Assembly: GCA_026826555.1 (NCBI GenBank)
Contig: JAKSZT010054003.1
Location: forward strand, 1,582,083-1,646,082
Source of the DNA: Tolypeutes matacus
Taxonomy: Eukaryota > Chordata > Mammalia > Cingulata > Chlamyphoridae
DNA length: 64,000 nt
Direction: 5' to 3'
The translations under genes were made by a program, and so were the position numbers. The notes beneath the pieces were generated by a model. It did no database searches. It was not told the origin of the DNA and saw nothing but the letters and a program-made list of their open reading frames with translations. Shown in pieces: positions 58,690 to 64,000 of this stretch; position 1 is the first letter of the stretch, and the number at the start of each line of letters is the position of its first letter.

Positions 58690-59409
58690 CCTCACAGGCA
58701 ACCAATTAGGGCCCCCGTGGTAGCGCCCCTGCTGCAGCAGCCCTCGGAGCCGACCGGCCGCTAGCGCCCGCTCGCAGCGCCCCGGGAACCACTTCTCCGC
58801 CAGGTGGTTGAGGATGACGCTGGTCCTGAAGCCTCAGGCTGGGAGGACGGCGGCCGGGGCGGGAGGACGGCCACGGGTGGAGGGGCCGTAGGCAGCGAGC
58901 AGCAGCCGGGCCCGACAGAGGCAACAGCAGGAGCGCAGCGCGTGCCACAGGCAGCGGCGGCAGTAAGCTGTGGCCGCAGGGCACGGTCACGAGCTCACTG
59001 AGGAAGCCGCGGCAGGCCAGGCAGCTGAGCAGCCCACCACCGCCGGCAGCCGCGTCTGGGCCCGCGCAGCAGCCGCGCCGGTGCCGGAGCAGGTAGTGGA
59101 GCGCCTGGCAGTTTACCAGGGAGCGCTCGGGCCCAACTCGGGCCCCACGCCTCAGCGCCGCAGAGAACCCAGCGCGGCCCGCGGGTGGCCGCCCAGCACC
59201 AGCAACTCGCCACTGCATCGCAGCAGCTTCCAGCGCTCCGCCACCTCCCACTTCCCACAGGCGGTCCGGGCTCCACGTCCTGGGGGCCTGCTCCTGGCTC
59301 CCGCCCAGGGCGCCCCACGCCACTGCCAGAGAAGACATGGCCCGCGCGGGCGGCGCCACCACCGCCGCCCACCGCCACGGTCCGGCAGCCTCCGGAGAGT
59401 GCGGCTCCC
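58690..59409. other. CpG-rich block from LONRF1 exon 1
   Basis: A sharp jump in G+C and CpG density compared with the A+T-rich surroundings. The right edge falls exactly where the retrocopy begins (GCGGCTCCC/TGAAATATAT). CpGs are unusually well retained for a dead copy. The long antisense frame at 58,970-59,440 is a by-product of this composition and not a gene. Confidence 0.85.
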
Positions 59410-59419
59410 TGAAATATAT

Positions 59420-60264
59420 TTTAAAATAAGGAATATATAACCCCTTGGAAAAATGATTGAATATCAAGTATCTTAATAATTTTTACTTAAGGATTAGTTT
59501 TGGAAAAACCAACCATTCTTCTGCATGTTACTATGGAGAACAGAAATTAAATGGTAACCTGTGCATTAGAAACACATCTTATTTTACCCAGTCCATGAAG
59601 AACTCTTTTAAGTAGCACAGATTTACTATTAACATTGATAAATATAAACATATAAAGATAACTAGGACAATACCTATCTTCTGAAACATGTGATCTGTAC
59701 CTAAGGAGATCACCTAATTCACTTTCAATAAATAATGGTTATCAACCCAAGCAATACTAGAAGATTCTCTCCTAACCAATGGAAAACCAAACATCCTGTG
59801 CTACTGCAAAATATAAAAGGTAAAATGAATCCAACACAACTAATCAGTTAAAGGAGTAAAGAAGGTTGTTGGAATACTGTCAGAGAATAACTGTCTCCAG
59901 CTCTGAAATTAAATAATTTGGCAGGAGTGGGGGACCAGTGTCTTGTGACAAATTTCTATGCTACTGACATTATCTGTTTTATTAAGGGCAAGCATAAGGG
60001 TTAGTAAAAAATAATAAGCATAAGTCGCAGAAAGGCGTACTGAGGAAAAATTTTGAAGTCAGTACATGAAGAAAAAGAAAAACTTTGTGTAAAAATATGA
60101 AAGAAGAAAAATTTTGAAAGCTTTTTCATTAGGCTTCCCTCAAATAAAAACATCTGCTCCAAAAAGGTACAAAGAAATCAATATATTAAAAATATGTTGC
60201 TTTGATAAAGTTCCTCCTAGAGTCTTTTTTTTTTTTAAAGCCTTTTCCTAAAAAGAAAGCAATA
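59420..60264. other. No recognisable feature
   Basis: A+T-rich sequence upstream (in sense) of the retrocopy. No repeat family recognised. Confidence 0.4.
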
Positions 60265-61435
60265 CCAAAAATGAAAGGGAATGGATAAACAAAATGCGGT
60301 ATATACATATGATGTAGTACTAGTTAGCTGTAAGAAGAAATAAAATTAGGATACTTACAACAATATGAATGAACCTTGAGGACACTATGTTGAGTGAAAT
60401 AAGCCAGACAGAAAAGGACAGATACTGTATGGTCTCACTAATATGAACTAAATATGGTAAGTAAATTCATGGAGTTAAAATCTAGAGATTAGGTCACTAG
60501 AGAATAGAATGAGGATTGAGAAGGGGAACATATGCTTAATGTACACAGAATTTTTATTAAGGTTGATTGTAAATGTTAGGAAATGGTTAGAGTTGATGGT
60601 AACACATAGTGAGTATAATTAACACTGCTGATTTAGAAATGAGGCGATTGATTTGTGTGTATGGGTGGCTGATGAGAAGAAGCCTAATCACAGCCTATGA
60701 CTTGAGATGGAGGCATTTGTTTCTCTTTTATTCTCTTTTTCTTCTTTATTACTATTTCTTTTTCTCTCTTTTCTTTCTCTTCTCCTCCCTTTTTTCTTCT
60801 TTTTCCTATTTTATTTTTTCCCTTTCCTCATGTGAGTACCTACAGAGAGGTGGGTCATGGGATTTACCCACCTCAATAGCTAGTGAGTACAAGGGTCTCA
60901 CAGAAAATCTAGCCCCTATGAACTCTTGAGAAATTGATTAGCCAGATCTCCCTCCCTGGTCAGGGTTCGACACTGAGAAGAAACCGCTGAGAGTGGATTC
61001 AAAACTAAGCATGACTTATTGTATTGTGATTTTAGCAATAGAAGAACTGTTATCATTGATGTGGAAACAGTGGCGACCGGAGGTTCTGAGGGGAGGGAGA
61101 GGGAAAAATAGGTGTAATATGGGGGCATTTTTGGGACTTGGGAATTGTCCTGAATGACATTGCAATGACATATACAGGCCATTATAAATCTTCTCATAAC
61201 TTCCACAATGTGTGGAAGAGAGTGTAAATTACACTACAATGTAAACTATAATCTGCACTTAGTGGCAATGCTCCAAAATGTGTTCATCAATTGTAACAAA
61301 ATACCATGCTAATGAAGGATGCTGTTAATGTGGGAAAATGTATGAGGGGTAGGGAGAGGGGCATATGGAAATCCCCCATATTTTTTATATAACATTTATG
61401 TAATCTCAGTATCTTTTTTAAAAAAATTAAAAAGT
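60265..61435 (+). mobile_element. L1 fragment: ORF2 end plus about 1 kb 3' UTR
   Basis: It starts in the ORF2 C-terminus (ATGGATAAACAAAATGCGGTATATACATA, GAACCTTGAGGACACTATGTTGAGTGAAATAAGCCAGACA), then a 3' UTR like that of L1-D (GTTAGAGTTGATGGTAACACATAGT). After a CT-rich tract at 60,718-60,835 it carries the terminal L1-B-type UTR module (61,040-61,435). The mosaic shows that the L1-D-like and L1-B-like UTRs are related. Confidence 0.82.
60716..60836. repeat. Pyrimidine-rich (TTC/CT)n tract
   Basis: About 120 nt of T and C with few purines, inside the 3' UTR of the L1 at 60,265. Confidence 0.9.
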
Positions 61436-62280
61436 ATATTGTGAAAAATATACAACCTAAGCATGAGATGGATAATAGAGACTAAGGAAAGAAAACATGT
61501 AAATAAAATTAGGGGAGTGGAACACAGCCAAGAAATCTCAGATATCAAGCTGCTATACATTTAGACTATATATGAAAACAACAGAAAGAAGAGCTATATG
61601 AATTTGGTAAATCTATTCTGAATCATTCTTTCTTCTAAAAGTTAAACAAAATTAATGTCACATAAAAATAACCAACAGAAAGGTACAAAAGAATGGTATT
61701 GTAAGAAGCAAAGAAAAGAAGCAGAATATCATCCCTATATATGACAAAGGCACACCAAAAAGACATGTCAAAAAAAGCAATTAAAACTACTGACTGATCC
61801 AGTAAAACAAGCCAGAAGACTTTAAGGAAATCAGATAAGACACTAAAAGACAATGTAAATCATAATTAGAAAAACTTAGAAATAAGGTGACAGAACTCAG
61901 GTTTCTTATTTAAAACAAGGAAAAATGCATTGCTTACTCTAAAATCAATACTTATAAATATGTTTCACTGATTTCTTTGCTATTACTTCTTGGCTATTAT
62001 AATACCCTTCTGGATTCATTTTTCCTCATACTCAAAAATATCTTCCTGTTTTTCCTTCAACATGGTATCTGTGTGGAAAACTTTCCAAGTCCTTCTATGT
62101 CTGAAAATGTCTTTATTTTCCCCTATTGATTGATAGTTAGACTAGTTATAGCATCTAAGACATTCATTAGATACCTTCAGGCATCTACTGCTAATATCAA
62201 TCTATAAGTAAATTCTATTTTCTCTCCTAAATCTTTTTTACCCTATATTTGTGAAGTTTTGCAATGATGTATCAGGACAT
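61436..62280. other. No gene recognised; possible old LINE remnant at 61,980-62,270
   Basis: GAAAATGTCTTTATTTTCCCC...GATTGATAGTTAGACTAG recalls antisense old L1/HAL1 sequence, but the match is too weak to call. Confidence 0.3.
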
Positions 62281-62283
62281 GGG

Positions 62284-62386
62284 TTTTATTTTGTTTTGTT
62301 TTTTGAAGTACCAAAGCCAGAGGTTGAATCTGGGACCTCACATGAGGGAAGCCAGCACTCAATCAATGAACTACATCAGCTCCCCT
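62284..62386 (-). mobile_element. tRNA-derived SINE, first of two
   Basis: Minus strand: GGGGAGCTGATGTAGTTCATTGATTGAG (A-box side), CATGTGAGGTCCCAGATTCAACCTC (B-box side, GATTCAACCTC), then an A-rich (AAAACAAAAT)n tail. Diverged. Confidence 0.75.
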
Positions 62387-62410
62387 TAGTTTCTTCATTT
62401 CATTTCTTGT

Positions 62411-62505
62411 TTGTTTTTTATTATTTTTAGGAGGCACTGGGAGCCAAACCTGGAACCTCCCATGTGGGAAGCAGGCACTCAACTGCTTGAGTAATATCTG
62501 CTCCC
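62411..62505 (-). mobile_element. tRNA-derived SINE, second of two
   Basis: Minus strand: GGGAGCAGATATTACTCAAGCAGTTGAGTGCCTGC, CATGGGAGGTTCCAGGTTTGGCTCCC, CAGTGCCTCC, then an A-rich tail. It has the same family core (CACATGGGAGG) as the 34-kb and 41-kb copies and the same orientation as its neighbour 25 nt away. Confidence 0.8.
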
Positions 62506-62539
62506 TTGTTTTACTTTTATTCTTTTTTAGCAAATGATG

Positions 62540-63043
62540 TATTTTTTCAATCTTAAAATGTCCTCTCTTTGTTTAGTCCTCAATTTTTCTAGTTTTTTAT
62601 TTCTATCATCTATTCTGTTTCCTTTAATTAGCTTTTTTCTTTTTGTCCTTTCTTTTCTCTATCTCTCTCTCATCATCATTCTGCTCTTTTAATTCATTCT
62701 ATATATTTTCTCAATTCAGTTTCCCACTTCACTGTAGGTACTCCATTTTTTATTCCTATTATTCCACACTGCTTACATGAGTTAAATATTCATTTTTCTA
62801 CATCTTATATGGTTCTTCTTCTAACTTTTCCTATTATTATTGCTATTATTCTCTCTCTTTTCTTACCTCTTTTGCTTTCTCTGCCCCTAATCTTTTTCCT
62901 TCAAGAGAACATAGACAACAGCAAGGAAAAAGAACAAGAACAATGTGTCAAAGAGAAAACTTAACACACACACAAATGGCAGCTAAATAAAACCCTAGAG
63001 TAGAGAGAGAAGCTAATCAACTGAATAAACCCATGAAGATAAA
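62540..63043 (+). mobile_element. L1-B-like 5' UTR fragment
   Basis: The pyrimidine-rich sequence matches the inverse of 22,000-22,500 in order: CATCATCATTCT, GTTTCCCA.T..ACTGTAGGTA, GTTAAATATTCATTT, TTCTTCTAACTTTT, then GAGAAAACTTAACACACACACA and TAAATAAAACCCTAGAG. It is 5'-truncated near 62,540. Confidence 0.8.
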
Positions 63044-63625
63044 AAGATGACCAAACATCAACAAAAAAATTACAAACCATACCAAGAACCAGGAAGACAT
63101 GGTCCAGTCCAATGAACAAATTAAAAACCAGGAAGTAGTGCAAAATATCAAACAACTAATCAAAGCTGTCCAGAAAAATATCACGGACCAACTTAATGAA
63201 GTGAAGGAAAATATAAATTATATTAAGAAGACACTGGGAGAACATACTGAAGAAATTGTAAACATACATAAAATGTTTACAGATATGATGGTGACGAATG
63301 GTACAATCCAAGAAATCAAAAATACACTGGAAGCACATAACAGCAGATCTGAACAGGCAGAGGAAAGAATTAGCAATATGGAAGACCATACATCTGAAGT
63401 CAAATAGATAGAACAGATGGATGAAAAGATAGAAAGAAAAAAAAAAAAAAAAAAAAAACCCAACAGGGACTTATAGATTTTGAACGGCAACACAAAACAC
63501 ATAGACATATGCATTATAGGCATCCCAGAGGATGAAGAGAAGGGAAAGGGGACAGAAGGAGTATTGGAGGAAATAATGGCTGAAAACTTACCAACCCTAG
63601 TGAGGGAGATGGATGCACATATCCA
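63044..63625 (+). pseudogene. L1-B-like ORF1, truncated
   Basis: The start is ATGACCAAACATCAACAAAAAA (MTKHQQK-type) at about 63,047. A coiled coil follows in the frame at 63,099-63,407 (NEQIKNQEVVQNIKQLIKAV, NTLEAHNSRSEQAEERISNM), then a stop, an A24-like run at 63,437-63,460, and further ORF1 signature (IPEDEEKGKGTEGVLEEIMA, NLPTLVREMDAHIQE) to about 63,625. The RRM and C-terminal parts are missing because the sequence switches to 3' UTR. Confidence 0.82.
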
Positions 63626-63629
63626 AGAG

Positions 63630-64000
63630 GGTGTAGGGATACTATTTGGTTAAGCAGGGCAAGCTTGAAAGGGGTTAGGGTAGGGAGGATGGGTAAGACC
63701 ATCCAAGGAACTGGGTGGAGGCTTGGGGGAGGGAGCAGGTGACCACTGGGGATTGGTGAGTACCTGGGTAAAACTACAATATTGTGGAAGCTCTTTTGGC
63801 AATATGACAAGGAAGGGTTACTGGTTTAAAGTGTTGGATGGGGCACATTTGGGACAGGTGCACCCAGGGCAGTCTTCTATGAATGTGGAATAATCATTTT
63901 GTCATAGTGTATTGTACCAGTAGGGGGAGACCCACATAGTGAGTGGGAAAGAGTTGGACTCCCATGCTGGGGAGGCCCAATATGTTCTCAGAGGGAAGGA
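63630..64000 (+). mobile_element. L1-B-type 3' UTR module 1 joined directly to ORF1
   Basis: Sequence from AGGGTGTAGGGATAC matches the inverse of 29,880-29,450: GGAAGGGTTACTGGT, GGGACAGG.TGCACC.GGGGCAG, GTCATAGTGT.TTGTA, GAGACCCACA.A.TGA.TGGGAA, ATTGGACTCCCAT.CTGGGGAG. ORF2 and the ORF1 C-terminus are absent between 63,625 and 63,630. The element runs off the window. Confidence 0.8.

Larger units (their letters stand above)
55861..59419 (-). pseudogene. LONRF1: Processed LONRF1 retropseudogene
   Basis: LONRF1 encodes a LON-substrate-binding-like/RING-finger protein with TPR repeats. Sense-strand order without introns: ATG at 59,336-59,338; N-terminal RING remnant (RGFLSELVTVPCGHS); TPR region (AESYACLQEFKAAIEDLNAV, FRKGKVLHDAGFLGDALELF at 58,610-58,350); linker (EPVKGSLNRAQSAQ); second RING at 57,720-57,860; LON-type domain ([20 protein letters not shown]); and C terminus SRDQSK at 57,068. 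It is broken by stops at 58,168-58,170, 57,994-57,996 and 57,281-57,283, a frameshift in an A-run near 57,953-57,960, further N-terminal frameshifts and an A-rich insertion near 58,262-58,283. A RING zinc-ligand His is replaced (CGH to CEY). AATAAA on the sense strand lies near 55,905 and TGAAATATAT flanks at 55,861-55,870 and 59,410-59,419. The 3' limit is less certain than the 5'. Confidence 0.88.

Noticed and set aside
55861..59419. A functional LONRF1 gene on the minus strand
   Set aside because: No introns, several stop codons and frameshifts, a replaced RING zinc ligand, and probable retroposition hallmarks.
58970..59440. 156-codon plus-strand frame through the CpG-rich block
   Set aside because: It lies antisense to LONRF1 exon 1, is Pro/Arg/Ala-rich from GC composition alone, and has no domain.

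Overview
This window is mammalian nuclear DNA that is almost entirely repeats. I found no intact host protein-coding gene. A placental mammal is indicated by MIR, L2, MER5-like and MaLR-like relics, several generations of L1, and a processed copy of LONRF1. Short tRNA-derived SINEs with a recurring '...CCCATATGGGAGG...CCTGGGGCCTCC...' type body, and an L1 lineage with a very long 3' UTR, resemble what I remember of xenarthrans (sloths, anteaters, armadillos). That assignment is from memory and unverified.

Layout. (1) 1-7,570: old material with part of a dispersed duplication (about 480-4,340, paralogous to about 34,000-36,470), MaLR-like and ERVL-like LTR relics, MIRs and an L1 fragment. (2) 7,571-24,652: a three-level nest. 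An old plus-strand fragment of an L1 3' UTR (L1-C) is split by a full-length minus-strand L1 (L1-B, 8,186-23,429) flanked by the 14-bp target-site duplication TTGGCTTCATCTTT. L1-B is in turn split inside ORF1 by a second full-length minus-strand L1 (L1-A, 15,457-21,582) flanked by TCCAGAGTCTTTTT. (3) 24,653-31,310: MaLR-like LTRs, a 2.68-kb L1-B 3' UTR copy with its own duplication, and L1M debris. (4) 31,700-36,470: locally duplicated, exon-like sequence of unknown origin and the second duplication block. (5) 36,480-43,930: decayed L1M, MER5-like, and an L2 carrying an L1-B 3' end that itself carries a SINE. (6) 43,930-54,300: mostly unrecognised sequence, an ERV-like LTR, L1-D (47,790-52,222) with perfect duplications but most of ORF2 missing, and another L1-B 3' end. 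(7) 55,871-59,409: an intronless, broken LONRF1 retrocopy on the minus strand with its CpG-rich first exon. (8) 60,265-64,000: L1 fragments, two SINEs and an L1-B-like element in which ORF1 is joined directly to 3' UTR.

Main biological point. Setting aside L1-A, L1-B is a 9.1-kb retrotransposition unit bounded by target-site duplications: about 1.56 kb of 5' UTR, ORF1, ORF2, and about 2.63 kb of 3' UTR. The 3' UTR is made of two related modules and recurs at least seven more times in the window as truncated insertions. L1-A, the youngest, has an intact 325-aa ORF1, a 1,272-codon ORF2 with only four nonsense codons and no frameshift, a 35-nt 3' UTR, and what looks like a 114-nt 3' transduction. 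The window therefore records large changes in 3' UTR architecture within one L1 radiation.
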